This document shows, piece by piece, positions 48,361 to 59,599 of a DNA stretch of 64,000 bases; position 1 is the first letter of the stretch; every line of letters starts with the position of its first letter. Location: positions 165,632,437-165,696,436 of the forward strand of contig NC_135715.1 in the NCBI RefSeq assembly GCF_964656455.1, in the 5' to 3' direction. The notes beneath the pieces were generated by a model. It did not search any database and was not told the origin of the DNA. It saw nothing but the letters and a program-made list of their open reading frames with translations. Both the position numbers and the translations under genes were made by a program. This stretch comes from Halichoerus grypus (lineage: Eukaryota > Chordata > Mammalia > Carnivora > Phocidae).

Positions 48361-49256
48361 TTAGAGGACCCCTTTCAAGATTTCTTGTAGGGCTGGTTTC
48401 GTGTTTGCAAATTCCTTTAGTTTTTGTTTGTCCTGGAAGCTTTTCATCTCTCCTTCTATTTTCAATGACAGCCTAGCTGGATATAGTATTCTTGGCTGCA
48501 TATTTTTCTCATTTGTGCTCTGAATATATCATGCCAGTCCTTTCTGGCCTGCCAGGTCTCTGTGGATAGGTCTGTTGCCAATCTAAAGTTTCTACCATTG
48601 TAGGTTACATACCTCTTCTCCCGAGCTGCTTTCAGGATTTTCTCTTTGTCTCTGAGACTCGTAAATTTTACTATTAGATGTTGGGCTGTTGACCTATTTT
48701 TATTGATTTTGAGGCGGGTTCTCTGTGCCTCCTGGATTTTGATGCCTGTTTCCTTCCCCAAATTAGGGAAGTTCTCTGCTATAATTTGCTCTGATATACC
48801 TTCTGCCCCTCTCTCTCTTTCTTCTTCTTCTGGGATCCCGTTTATTCTCATATTGTTTCATCTTATGGTATCATTTATCTCTCGAATTCTGCCCTCATGA
48901 TCCAGTAGTTGTTTATCTCTCTTTTTCTCAGCTTCTTTATTTTCCATCATTTGGTCTTCTATATCACTAATTCTTTCTTTGGCCTCATTTATCCTAGCTG
49001 TTAGAGCCTCCACTTTTGATTGCACCTCATTAATAGCCCTTTTGATTTTGACTTGGTTAGATTTTAGTTCTTTTATTTCTCCAGAAATGGTTTCTCTAAT
49101 ATCTTCCATGCTTTTTTCAAGCCCAGCTAGTATCTTTAAAATCATCATTCTGAACTCTAGTTCCGACATCTTACTAGTGTCCTTATTGATTAGGTCCCTG
49201 ACGGTCGGTACTGCCTCTTGTTCTTTTTTTTGATGTGATTTTTTCCATCTTGCCAT
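48361..49256 (-). pseudogene. L1 ORF1 (RNA-binding protein), broken
   Basis: L1 ORF1p is a trimeric coiled-coil RNA-binding chaperone that coats L1 RNA. The ATG at 49256-49254 begins MARWKKSHQKKEQ; a Lys/Glu-rich coiled coil covers about residues 35-130, followed by an RRM and C-terminal domain (MRINGIPEEEER, later YVTYNGRNFRLATDLS). An in-frame TGA at 48860-48858 stops it after about 132 residues, and a single missing base near 48514 shifts the frame about 50 residues before the natural TAA at 48363-48361. With that base counted the gene would be about 298 codons, the usual size. The upstream frame extension to 49265 begins with TTG and was not used. Confidence 0.9.
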
Positions 49257-49265
49257 TTTGTCCAA

Positions 49266-51059
49266 AGGAGAATAGATGAATGAGAGAACAAAATGCTAAC
49301 AGGGTAACAACGACCCCAGAAAAATATACACTAAACAAATCAGATGAGACCTGAAAGCAGGGGGAAAGAAAGAAAAAAGAAGAAAAAAAGAAAGTAAAAG
49401 AAAAAGAGAAAACAAACAAACAAACAAACAAAACAGAATATGATCAAATATTATCAGGCTGGTGCATAGATCAGTGCCACACACTAGATTTTGGGCATAC
49501 TTTGGTCTGTTAGAAGAAAGTGACTCCCAAAATTTTAAAGACAGAAAAACTTATATATGTACAAAAATAAGGGTAAATACGATGAAGGGATGGAATATGA
49601 CTGTAAAGATGAAAATTATAAAAGATTTTAGAAAAGGAATTGATCAGATAAGAAGTTGGTTGAAAAAAGAAAGAAAAGGATTTAATAAAAAAAAGAGGGG
49701 GGAGAGAATGTGATCAGGCAGGAGACGAGAACATACACTCGAGATTTAGGGTGTATTTTGGTCTGTTAGAAGAAACTGTATCCCAAAATTTTAAGGAGAG
49801 AACAACTTATATATATATATACCAAAAATAAGGTTAACTACTATGAAGGGATAGAATATGACTCTAAAAATGAAAAATAAAAAAGATTTTTTTAAAAAGG
49901 GATTGATAAGATGTTGGTTGAAAAAGGGAAAAAGAACAATTCAAAAAAAGAAAGAAAAAGAAAGTTAAAAAAAATTAACTTTGAAAGACTAAAGAATCAT
50001 GGTAAAAAAGCCATGAATTCTACAAGCTGTATTCCCCTAGCGCTGGAGTTCTGCCGTTTTCATTGATCGGTAAACTTGGTCTTGGCTGGCTGTTCTTGCT
50101 GATCTTCTGGGGGAGGGGCCTGTTGCCATGGTTCTCAGATGCCTTTGCCGGGGGTGGAATTGCCCTGCCCTTGCCAGGTCTGGGCTAAGTAATCTGCTCG
50201 GGTTTGCTCTCAGGAGCTTTTGTTCCCTGCAAGCTTTCCGTACAGCTTTGGAGGACAAGAGTGAAAATGGCGGCCTCCCAATCTCAGCCCCATAGGAGCC
50301 AAGAACTCCGGGGCCTCACTCCTCAGTGAGCCCCCAGAGAAAAGCAGTCAATCACTCCCTTCTCCCCGGTCTCCGGCCACACTCCATGCTCACCGACCTG
50401 TGACTGAGGTCGGCACCCGACCCCGTGTGGAGTCTCCCAACCCAGCAGATCCCTGTGGTGTGCTCCCACACCACTCCTCCCGGGGGAGGAAGGGGAGTCT
50501 CCCCGGATCTGCCGCTTATTGGGTCCCTGCTGGAAGAGCAGTGGCCCGACTGTGCCTCGGATCACGGTTTATGGCAACCCCGAGCTGAGAGCCCACTCTT
50601 CGGCTCCATCTCTGCAGCTGGCTTCCCTACTCCAATACCTGGGAGCTCTGCCGCACTCAGATACCCCTGGTCTTTCTGTGACCCCGAGGGTCCTGAGACC
50701 ACACTGTCCCAGTGAGGGTTCCACCCCCCGCTTAGCCACTGGAGCGAGTCCCTCAGCAGAGCCGACCTCTAAAAGTTCCGATTTTGTGCTCCACTGCTCT
50801 ATCACTTGCCAGTAGCAGCTGATGGAGGCCCCCTCCCCTGCCATCTATCTTCCCGAATATTGCCTCAGATTCACTTCTCCGCACGTCGTACCTTCCAGAA
50901 AGTGGTCGCTTTTCTGTTCATAGAGTTGCTGCTATTCTTTTCTTCGATCTCCTGTTGAGTTCCTAGGTGTTCGGAATGGTTTGATCCCTATCTACCTGAA
51001 TTCCTGGGACCAGACGAAATTTAGGTCTCCTACTCCTCCACCATCTTGCTCTTCCTCTC
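49266..51059 (-). promoter_or_regulatory. L1 5'UTR and internal promoter
   Basis: About 1.8 kb upstream of L1 ORF1. The outer part (50.0-51.05 kb) is GC-rich with CpGs and would hold the internal promoter; the inner part (49.3-50.0 kb) is A-rich on the plus strand and contains two related tandem units. Open frames here on either strand are not conserved genes. Confidence 0.85.
49435..49965. repeat. Two tandem units in the L1 5'UTR (about 265 bp each)
   Basis: Unit 1 (about 49435-49702) and unit 2 (about 49703-49965) share, in order, GAATNTGATCA, TTTGGTCTGTTAGAAGAAA, CCCAAAATTTTAA, AACTTATATAT, ATGAAGGGAT, GAATATGACT and GTTGGTTGAAAAA. They differ by substitutions and small indels, so the duplication is not recent. 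Confidence 0.85.
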
Positions 51060-51077
51060 CATACCTTCTATCATCTT
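51060..51077. repeat. Target-site duplication, right copy (18 bp)
   Basis: Exact copy of the 18 bases at 44036-44053, next to the 5' end of the L1. After it the pre-insertion sequence continues (GACCAAACCATGCC). Confidence 0.95.
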
Positions 51078-51660
51078 GACCAAACCATGCCTATAGCCAC
51101 TGTCACTTCCACCTTACCTGTGAATAATCTTCTTCAAAATGGCCCCTGATTCTGGGTTGGGTGGGAAAAAGGAGAGATCAAACACAAGAAGACAAAAGTG
51201 AAAAAAAGATTCAAGAGACTACCTTCTGCCAATTCACAAAGCTATGGCCAGGGCTGGTGTTCTGCCAGGATGCCCCAGTCCTACATAGCAGCCAGCATCC
51301 ATCCTAATTGGTCAGTTCAAAGGTCACTGAGGACATGACATATTTTTAAATTATCACCTCCCCTAACTACTTAATGGGTCCCTGAAATTTGAGGACACTG
51401 AATATTGGTTTTTGAGAGGAGTAATGTCAACTTTGAAGGCAGCTCTAAGGTTAAAAGAAGGTGACATGAGTAACACTTATTGCTAGGAGACGATTTATAC
51501 TGAGAAAAAAATCAATTCTTTTAGTCATATACTTTATATATTTTTAAATACCCTTAAAATTATTAGAAAACAAATACAACGTTTTATATAAGATATTAAT
51601 ACCTATTATAATTGGTTTGTGCTTTGGTCTAAACTTATGACATAGAAACCTTAGATTTTT

Positions 51661-51871
51661 TTTTTTATATTTAAATTTTTTATTGTTATGTTAATCCCCA
51701 TACATTACATCATTAGTTTTAGATATAGTGTTCCATGATTCATTGTTTGTGCATAACACCCAGTGCTCCATGCAGAACGTGCCCTCCTCAATACCCATCA
51801 CCAGGCTAACCCATCCTCCCAACCCCCTCCCCTCTAGAACCCTCAGTTTGTTTTTCAGAGTCCATTGTCTC
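51661..51871 (-). mobile_element. Severely truncated L1 3' end, antisense
   Basis: About 211 bases of L1 3'UTR module B and A tail in reverse. Perfect 16-bp target duplications GAAACCTTAGATTTTT at 51645-51660 and 51872-51887 show it is a genuine truncated insertion, fairly young. Confidence 0.95.
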
Positions 51872-52599
51872 GAAACCTTAGATTTTTATTTGTTGTATGG
51901 ATACTTAAAAAACATAGTAACTATTCTTCCAGCTCCCCAATCCATTTCCAATATCTAACTTCTCAAAGATAAGCACCTCTAATGGTGTTTTGTGTATCTA
52001 GATATTTTTTTATCCATAGAGGTAGATAAAATATATTTGAAATATGTGTTTGTTTTACCAAAATTTTGTCATATGTACTAGTCTACAGCTTGCTGTTTGT
52101 AATTAATGTGCCAAGGATATCATTCCTTGTCAATGTATCTAGTTTGTTGTTTTTAATAAGTGCATGTTATTCTGTCTGTAGATAGATCATAACTTCAAGC
52201 CTTACTGACATATATTTAGAGTGTTTTCAATGTTTTGATATCTTAAACAATGCTACCAAAACATCTTTGTGCATTTTTGCCCCCTTACATGAATATTTTA
52301 GTAAGAAAAATGGACCCTTTTAAATACTTTGGTCTCCTTTTAGCAAATTAACATCAAGTGTTCATCTGTACTATTTTACAGAAATTCATGCAGATATTTA
52401 CTATTGCTCTGTATAATTGACACATTATTATGTCAATATGATAGATTGGAATTAAAATAATATATTTGGTGTGCTTCTTGGTCACATACAACCATCAAAC
52501 ATAACATTGCACTTACAACTTTACAGCAATTTACTTTCAGTTACAGTTGATGGGCACCCATTGCAGTGAAAATCAGGCACTACCCTAATAGATTTCAAA

Positions 52600-52960
52600 A
52601 ACACTGTCAGAACTCAGAATAGTAATGCAGTGCAGACTGGAATAATCAGAGAAGGTTTCTTGAAAGAGCTGGCACTTCACTTGAAACATAAGGAGGACCT
52701 GGATAGCCTAAAAGAGGGAGGAAGCCAAGAAGGGGAACCTCAGAAGTCAGGACCACGGACAGAGCAGAGATTGTCCCCTGGAAAAGCACACTTAAAAAGA
52801 AGTAGTAAAAAGAGGTAAGAGAGGCAAAGGGAGGCTTTATGATGAGGATTTTTAAAAACAAATCAGAAGGTCTAGAGTTTATGTAGAAATAAAACATCAG
52901 GACCAAAGGACAGTTTGGGAGAGTATTTAACAAAGCTAGGAGCCATATGCAGTAGGGCGT
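52600..52960 (+). repeat. Degraded ancient interspersed repeat, unclassified
   Basis: AATCAGAGAAGGTTTCTTGA, GAGCTGGCACTTCACTTGAA and CATAAGGAGGACCTGG resemble a widespread ancient mammalian repeat related to those at 31.4 and 40.9 kb. The open frames here are not genes. Confidence 0.4.
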
Positions 52961-53094
52961 GAAGAGGAAACAAGCAAACAAACAAAAAAAGGTATTAGAC
53001 CAGTAGTAGATCCAGGAACTACACTAGGGTGGTAACCCCACAAGAAATAGTTAAGTGAGAAATTCCATAGAAAAAAATCAACATGATCCACAAT

Positions 53095-53330
53095 TACGGC
53101 TACTGCTTAATTAGAACTTACTCTGTGCCAGGCCCTGTACTAAGTGCTCTAGTCACATCATCACAGTTAATCCTCCTCCTGACAACTTTTTAAGTCTGTA
53201 TGATAACTAACCTCATAGATGAGGTATGCTCAGGCTCATAGAGGTTAAGTGACTTGTCCAAGGTCACAAAGATTACAAATTACAGAGTTGGGATCCCAAC
53301 CCATGCCCAAATCCAAAGCTAGGAGCCAGA
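53095..53330 (-). mobile_element. MIR
   Basis: Antisense MIR, well preserved: CTCTGTGCCAGGCCCTGTAC, TTAATCCTCCTCCTGACAAC, AGAGGTTAAGTGACTTGTCC and AAGGTCACAAAG. Confidence 0.9.
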
Positions 53331-53554
53331 GCTGAAATGCAGATTTGTATCACAAACATTATGGAGATTCCCTTCCATATTAACTGATAGCTTCAAAAAG
53401 GAGATGGTTCTTCTTTTTCCACTGTGTTTCCCTCCTTCCATGGAAAACTATGAAAAGGTAATTAAAAAAAAAAAAAGGTTTATTTCTTTTTTAAAAAACT
53501 GAGTTCAGGGCATCTCTGGTATAGTTCCACCAGGCTCTTGAAGTCCTTGAGAAT

Positions 53555-53700
53555 TTAAATAACCTAGATTCTCATACTAGCTTTGTCAGTTCACTGAATA
53601 ACCTCACACAATGTCACCTCACTTCTGGGAACCTCAGGTTCCTCATTTCCGGTGAGGTGGAGTAGATGATATAACTGGTCACTCCTAGCTCCTAAATACC
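53555..53700 (+). mobile_element. MIR, partial
   Basis: Sense MIR: TCTGGGAACCTCAGGTTCCT then CATTTCCGGTGAGGTGGAGT and TAGATGATATAACTGGTCAC. Confidence 0.6.
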
Positions 53701-53814
53701 ATGGTGCTCCTATTCTTTGTATTTTTGTTGCCAAATGATGCAGATTAGAGGACTAAGCTAACAACATTTAAATCCTACTTGGCTCCCAGGACTGGATATA
53801 ATCTCTTATAATTC

Positions 53815-53938
53815 CCTTATACATTCATTAACTTAATCATTTATAATGATTAAAAGATCTTGAATATCTACTATGTGCCAGATGCCTCTCTAGATGCTAT
53901 AGTTATAACAAGGAACAAAACATTGATAATACCTTTTG
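53815..53938 (+). mobile_element. L2 3' fragment
   Basis: GAATATCTACTATGTGCCAG, ATGCCTCTCTAGATGCTATA and ACAAGGAACAAAACATTGA match LINE-2. Confidence 0.65.
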
Positions 53939-53944
53939 GTAGAA

Positions 53945-54175
53945 TAATAATGACTAACTTCTACTAAAGAGTGTGTCTTTTTTCCTTATATATGATTTAA
54001 GTGTTAACTTATTTAATCTTTACACCAATCCTATGAGTTATTTCTTCTTAGAATGAAGCACAATGAAAATAAGTAACTTGCCCAAGTTTACGTAACTATA
54101 CAGCAAAATCAAGTCTTAAGTCAAAGCAGTCAGAGCCCCTTCTCAGCCTCAGTACTTTGCTCAATAATTATCACA
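53945..54175 (-). mobile_element. MIR
   Basis: Antisense MIR: TTTACACCAATCCTATGAGT, AATAAGTAACTTGCCCAAG and ACGTAACTATACAGCA. Confidence 0.75.
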
Positions 54176-54249
54176 CCCTGTTCCCAGGAAGCATCCCACT
54201 GCCTGTGAGTAGAGCCAATACTTAGTCAAGGCTGAAATGAAAACCATCA

Positions 54250-54465
54250 AGAGAAGCTATAAGATTCAGTAGCTTGTGCTTTGGAATTTCAAGACTATAT
54301 TTGAAGTCCAGTTTTGACACATGCCTGTCAAATTGGTGATCTCAATTTCTCTGAAACTCAGTTTCCTCATCTATAACATAGGGACATACAGTGTCTGCCC
54401 CACAGAGCTATCATAAGGCATAGGACAAAATTGAGTGTTACAATGTGAGTCAGAATAAGTACCCA
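54250..54465 (+). mobile_element. MIR
   Basis: Sense MIR: TTGAAGTCCAGTTTTGACAC, AACTCAGTTTCCTCATCTAT and CCCCACAGAGCTATCATAAG. Confidence 0.8.
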
Positions 54466-55309
54466 AATTCCTTTATAATACCCTACTACTTTGGATGTTG
54501 GAAAGTATTCATAGATACAGAACCCCATCTTGACTTCAGCCATCTGATCACCTACTTTGAAGAAACCTCTAGAGTCTAAGTTAGGCTAATTCAGAACTAT
54601 AGGCATTAAAACACTGAAGTGCATTTTCATTGAGAGGTAAATTCTTAGAGGTTACCCATGCATTCTACAAACACTATAATCACTAGGAACAAGGGTGGAA
54701 AAAGTGCAAAACATCCTAGAACTATTTACACAGAAGGGAAATTAAGTTTTCTCTCTGATGAAGGCATGTTGGATATTAAAGATGCCTTGTGTTTTGTGTA
54801 CCATTGGTTGTATAATGATCTTCAACACCTCAGGATCATTGTGTTGGCACCAGCACAGCCCCAGAAGGGAGATTAACAGGACTATTTTGTAGTTTAATTA
54901 ATTCCTTGAAACATTTCCTAGGTGAGGCCATTGTTTGCATTTTCCTGATGGCTAATCCCAATGTAGAAGTTGTAATGGTTGAGATAAGACACATAATAAA
55001 TTTTTGTCAGTGAAAAGCAAAAAGAAAGAGGAATCACGATACCCAGTCCCACCTCTTTAAATGTTAAACCTCTTTCTCTTCCCAGTAACTATGACTATAT
55101 AAATAAGTAAATATTCAGGCTCATGGAGCTACAATTTCAGAGTGTGACAAAAATTCAATTAAACCTACAGGAAAACAGGTAACAGATGAGATATACTCAT
55201 CTATAATTCCTTATGGTAGAATGAGACAACACGAGGCAGAATCTAAATCACAAACATGACTGCCATTGACTAACCCTTACAACTTAGTCTTTAGTAATAC
55301 AGAACCTTA

Positions 55310-55535
55310 GGCCAACAGACTAGGATTTAAATCCTTATTTTCCCACTTACTAGCTGGGGAAATCGCTTCAGCAAATTATTTCTCTAAAACTCAGTTTCCT
55401 TATCTGTCAAATAGGAAATAAAACTATGATTTACTTCCTTGGGCAATTATGAGAATCAAATGATATAATGCATATTGAACTGCCTAGCATGAAGCCTGGC
55501 AGAGTAAGAAGTCAAGTTTGTTATTATTTTAAAGC
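55310..55535 (+). mobile_element. MIR
   Basis: Sense MIR: GGATTTAAATCC, CCCACTTACTAGCTGGGG, AACTCAGTTTCCTTATCTGT, GAGAATCAAATGATATAATG and a GCCTAGCATGAAGCCTGGC end. Confidence 0.85.
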
Positions 55536-55549
55536 ACCTAGTATATCTT

Positions 55550-55710
55550 ATTTCTGACCTTTCAAACAACGCTTCAAAATAGATGGTAACTTCATTCTAC
55601 AGATATGGGCAACCAGCCACGTGACTCACACTAAATGAAAGAGTTGCCAAGTGGCAGAACCAGGTCTCTCTGACCCCGGAGCTCAGGGGTCCTGTGCTAC
55701 TCTGACTCCC
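55550..55710 (-). mobile_element. MIR
   Basis: Antisense MIR: TTCATTCTACAGATATGGG and AGTGGCAGAACCAGGTCTC with CCTGTGCTACTCTGACTCC. Confidence 0.65.
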
Positions 55711-56029
55711 AGAGTCACTTTGGCCCCCATACAAGCCACCATCCTGACTGAAATGTTAAAGTAACTCTATCCTAAGTCAGTTTCCCCCCCCAGGGGGCCC
55801 AGGACTCAGCTCTGAGGACAAAACTTCAGCAAGGCTCACCGGCTAGACAAAGAAACTCCGACACGGACATGTTTACAGAATGTCTTTCACCATAGACACT
55901 GGCCACTTTGACAGGCATATTTTAGCAGGAAACAAGGTAACTTGCTTTCCAAAGTGCTTGCTCTTGCATTTCATAACCAAAGGAGAAGAACAGCATCTTT
56001 TTTTTTTTTTATTGGCCCATAACCTTTTA

Positions 56030-56320
56030 GTTATGTGAGTTTGGCACAAAATGACAGCTGTTGCCACAGCAGGCCACCTCTTGGCATTCCAGTGATGGCT
56101 ATATTAGCACCACCACAGGCCCAGGCCTGTCATAAGCCTTTCGTGAATCAAAGTGCCACTAATTTTCCCCTTATAAAGACCACAAGATGGTATCCAGGCT
56201 GTGCCTTTCAATTTATATTGTTCTGCCATGCAGCAGCAAGATCATGAATTTTAAATGCCTACTGTGATTTGGTCCTATAACTGCACTGTGGGCCCAGGGC
56301 CATTACTGAGAGAATAGTGC
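56030..56320. promoter_or_regulatory. Unique block, candidate conserved element
   Basis: Repeat-free sequence with a composite TGACAGCTGTTG (MEIS-type TGACAG overlapping an E-box CAGCTG, about 56052-56063) and a CArG-like CCCCTTATAAAG (about 56168-56179). Evidence is motif content only. Confidence 0.25.
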
Positions 56321-56889
56321 AAAGTAAGTATAATAGTATTTTTACAGTGAAATCTACTTACAATAAATCCCGAAGAATGAGAATAAATTCTGTTGAGGAT
56401 CCTCATTAAATACTAATTCCTCCCCCTCCCCCCTGGCCCTCACCCTACCCTCTGAAGTATTATATAAGTCTTATCTTATAGGACTCTGCATAAGACTAAA
56501 GCAAGCGTCCTACTGCCTTCCATTGATGCTGGTAATAAAGAGGAGAGATCGTGGGGATAAGATAGAAGGAAAGATAGGAAACGAAAGAACTGGAGGACAG
56601 CGTTGAATGCAGCTTTGTTAATAATTCATAATCTGTCTCTCCTAGCCAAGGCTTCCTCCTAACTTCCTTTCTCCACCAATATTACCATAATTCTCTTAAA
56701 TATCCACGCTTAGAGCAATGAAACCAAATATCTGCCTATCCTCACTTTGCCACTCACCCATAGTCACTAGGTCTGTGGATACTTCTTTTACATTATCTCT
56801 CACCTCCAACCTTCACTTCCATCCCCACTGCTATCGCTTCAATAGAGGTCATTATAACTTAACAACTGAATTATCACACTCATTGGTTT

Positions 56890-57090
56890 ATGGGAGAGTA
56901 GATAAGAATTCGCCTCTGGAGGCAAACAAATCTAAGTTCAAATTCTGGACCAGCCCCTTGCTAGCTGTGTGACCTTGGACGAGTTACTTCACATTTCCAA
57001 GCCTCCTCTGGAAAGTAGGGATAACAATAAGTAACTACCTCCAGGGTTGCCATAATGATCAAGATCATGCGTGCAAAGTGCTTATGTTAT
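56890..57090 (+). mobile_element. MIR
   Basis: Sense MIR: AAATTCTGGACCAGCCCCTT, GCTAGCTGTGTGACCTTGGA, CGAGTTACTTCACATTTCC and GGGTTGCCATAATGATCAA. Confidence 0.9.
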
Positions 57091-57099
57091 TTTTTAACT

Positions 57100-58890
57100 G
57101 TTTTGTGTAACCAATTTCTTCCCTCTTTATGTCACTCTATACACCTATTCAAGTTGCTCTTACTAAAATAAAGCAGCAACAGGAGCATCTTCTGTTCCCA
57201 AACGGAAGCAAGATCCCCAGCATATAAGACAAATACTCTCTCATTCAGGACCTTTTACAACCAGACCCTGAGTTACCTTCTGATACATTTCATTACTGCT
57301 CACAGATCCTATCATTCTTTTCCCCTTCATCTCCATTCCATCTCCATCATCCCAAAGTACACAAATGTTAAGGTCTACTTTAACTCCAGCATCCTTCATA
57401 AATGTCTATTGATACTTCAACCTAAACAAGTCTCCTTTCTCCACTAAACCCTATAGTTGACACCTATTTCCCATGTCATTTATGTTGTAAAATATATATT
57501 GCCAAGTTTGAACTCCTTTTTTTGTGTATTTCTGTCCTATTTGTGTAATTAAATGAGAATGTCTTTCAGTTCCAAATTGAGGGACCCCCTTACAGGTGAA
57601 ATTGGCCTTAGAACAAAGCCTTTTGACTTTTTAGTAACTAATTTCTTTTGGAAGCAATCCAAAATATATACATCTTACATGGGACATAGGGTGATAAAAT
57701 TTGAAAGAAAATGCCTTTAAACATTTAAACTTGGACCCAGAAAGGACTGAGAAGATTTCAGTATCCTCGACGTTTGCTTGGTAGTAACTGAGATGAAGCC
57801 AACAGTGAATATTTCAGGAAGAGGCCCCTCTTCAAGACAGAGGAAGGTTTTTCCTCCAGATGCCCAAGGCAGGTCCCTGGAGACAGAGAAAATGTTTCTT
57901 GGTCTATGACCATATGTCAATGAATAGATGCAGAATCTTCATCTCATGGAGCAGAGACCAAGGAACCATAGCCCACCTCACATGTTGAGGGACCAGAAGG
58001 AGGGAACCCCATCCTAGACAACATCCATGGGCTTCCTATAGTACTCCTGTTCTTGATAATGGAATTCATACCACAAAGCATATTGTTTGAATGGAGTCTT
58101 TTTTGTATACAACGAATCATAACAAATAAGAAATAAATAAGGTACCAGTGTGTGAATGGATTCTATTTTATAAGGAGATGAATTGTCCTCACCCTCCATG
58201 TCCTTCTTCCATCCTTACTGAGCAAGCCATCTGTTTTTCCCAGCCAAATTGAACAACAAAATCTTTGTCCTAATCCATTTGACAAGTATAAAGCCAAATT
58301 TCTCATTCCCAGAAGGCACTGACAGTTGGCCCAGAGCACCAGAGGGTGAGCAAAATCAAAACCAGGAATGTACAGAGCAGTACCAGGAACCAAGAGAAAG
58401 TGGTGGTAAGTTCTCAGAAACTGTGTCACAGTGGCAGCAAAGGGACAATACAGGCAAGTCTTTGGGAGATACAGATGCTAAAAATCAAGAACCAATTATC
58501 ATAACCAGGAGAAAGAAGCTAGCTAACGAGAAACAAAACTGTTAGGACTATCATCTTCATCATCATTATACAAACCTAGAGTCCCCTGTCTGAACCCTTT
58601 AGCTCTAATGCATTCTGGAACTCAGAATTTTTTATTTTAGATATGCCAATTAAATTAATTATAATACATTAATATTTCTGCAGCAGATCACACTAAACGG
58701 GATTAAATGGAGCCAGTAAATAACCTCATGTCAGTTCAGGTCTGGCTTTGCCACCATATGAATTTTGACACCAATTTATAAACAAATAAAACATTTGGTT
58801 TCTTCAAATTTGGGGGGTTTCAGAATTACAAAAGAGACCATGGACAAAGAGAACACTTAGAAAGTGTGAAATTAGAAAGTATGTGATGAC
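57100..58890. other. Non-genic region
   Basis: Mostly unique AT-rich sequence. I see no recognisable exon, RNA gene or young repeat; a weak ancient-repeat character around 58.6-58.85 kb could not be assigned. Confidence 0.5.
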
Positions 58891-58904
58891 CTCCACATAC
58901 CTGG

Positions 58905-59075
58905 AAGATTGAATCTTGGACGATGGGCACTAACTCTCCTGCAAAATGAGGACTCTGAGGCCCCAAGAAGTTAATGATATTCTCATAGTTATCTTGTAAC
59001 TTGCTTACAACTTGCAAACCACAGCTCTAGGTAGGTACAGGATTTGAATATAGGAATCCTGCTTTTTCTGATTAT
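58905..59075 (-). mobile_element. MIR, degraded
   Basis: TGCAAAATGAGGACTCTGAG, GGCCCCAAGAAGTTAATG and GGATTTGAATATAGGAATCC keep antisense MIR order. Confidence 0.6.
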
Positions 59076-59380
59076 ACAGTGAGTCATATGGCAAAGCCAT
59101 TTGTATGTGGTGAACCCAGGTTTCTAAGAAAATTTTTGATTTGATGTAGATCTAATTTAACTATATTCTGGAGTCTGTATTCATCTCATATTGCTGCTTT
59201 ATGGGCATTGCCATTGCTCTCAATGGTGTCTATTTTGGAATTCTTCCTTGATGACTTTGAGTTATATTTGAGTAAAGAGGGCCTCTTATTCTGATGCTGA
59301 CCATTCATGCCAGTTACTCCATTTTTTTCTACTGACTAATTTTAGGGACTATATCTAAAGTTACTTAAAAAGTCATTTGA

Positions 59381-59576
59381 GGGACATCTGGGTGGCTCAG
59401 TAGGTTGAGCATCTGCCTTCGCCTCAGGTCATGATCCCACAGTCCTGGGATCCGAGTCCCTCACCGGGCTCCTTGCTCAGTGGGGAGTCTGCTTCTCCCT
59501 CTGCCTGCCACTCACCCTGCTTGTGCTCTCTCTCTCTCTGACAAATAAATAAATAAAATCTTTAAAAAATAAAAAT
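59381..59576 (+). mobile_element. Can-SINE (SINEC)
   Basis: Sense carnivore SINE: GGGACATCTGGGTGGCTCAG head, GCTCAGTGGGGAGTCTGCTT, CT tract and AAATAAATAAATAAAATC. Diverged target duplications AAAAAGTCATTTGA (59367-59380) and AAAAAGTTGTTCGA (59577-59590). Confidence 0.95.
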
Positions 59577-59599
59577 AAAAAGTTGTTCGATGCCACCAT

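Larger units (their letters stand above)
44054..51059 (-). mobile_element. Full-length L1 (LINE-1), inactive
   Basis: A complete, non-truncated carnivore L1 of about 7.0 kb in minus orientation: 5' end at 51059 (minus strand begins GAGAGGAAGAGCAAGATGG, a YY1-like AAGATGG near the start as in L1 promoters), 5'UTR of about 1.8 kb, ORF1, an 81-base spacer, ORF2, a two-module 3'UTR and an A tail at 44054. Identical 18-bp target duplications flank it, so it inserted by target-primed reverse transcription and no large deletion followed. Both ORFs are broken, so it cannot move on its own. L1 is a resident retrotransposon, not a host gene. Confidence 0.97.

Noticed and set aside
50300..50850. Overlapping open frames of 80-98 codons on both strands
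   Set aside because: They lie in the GC-rich 5'UTR of the L1 and have no known counterpart.
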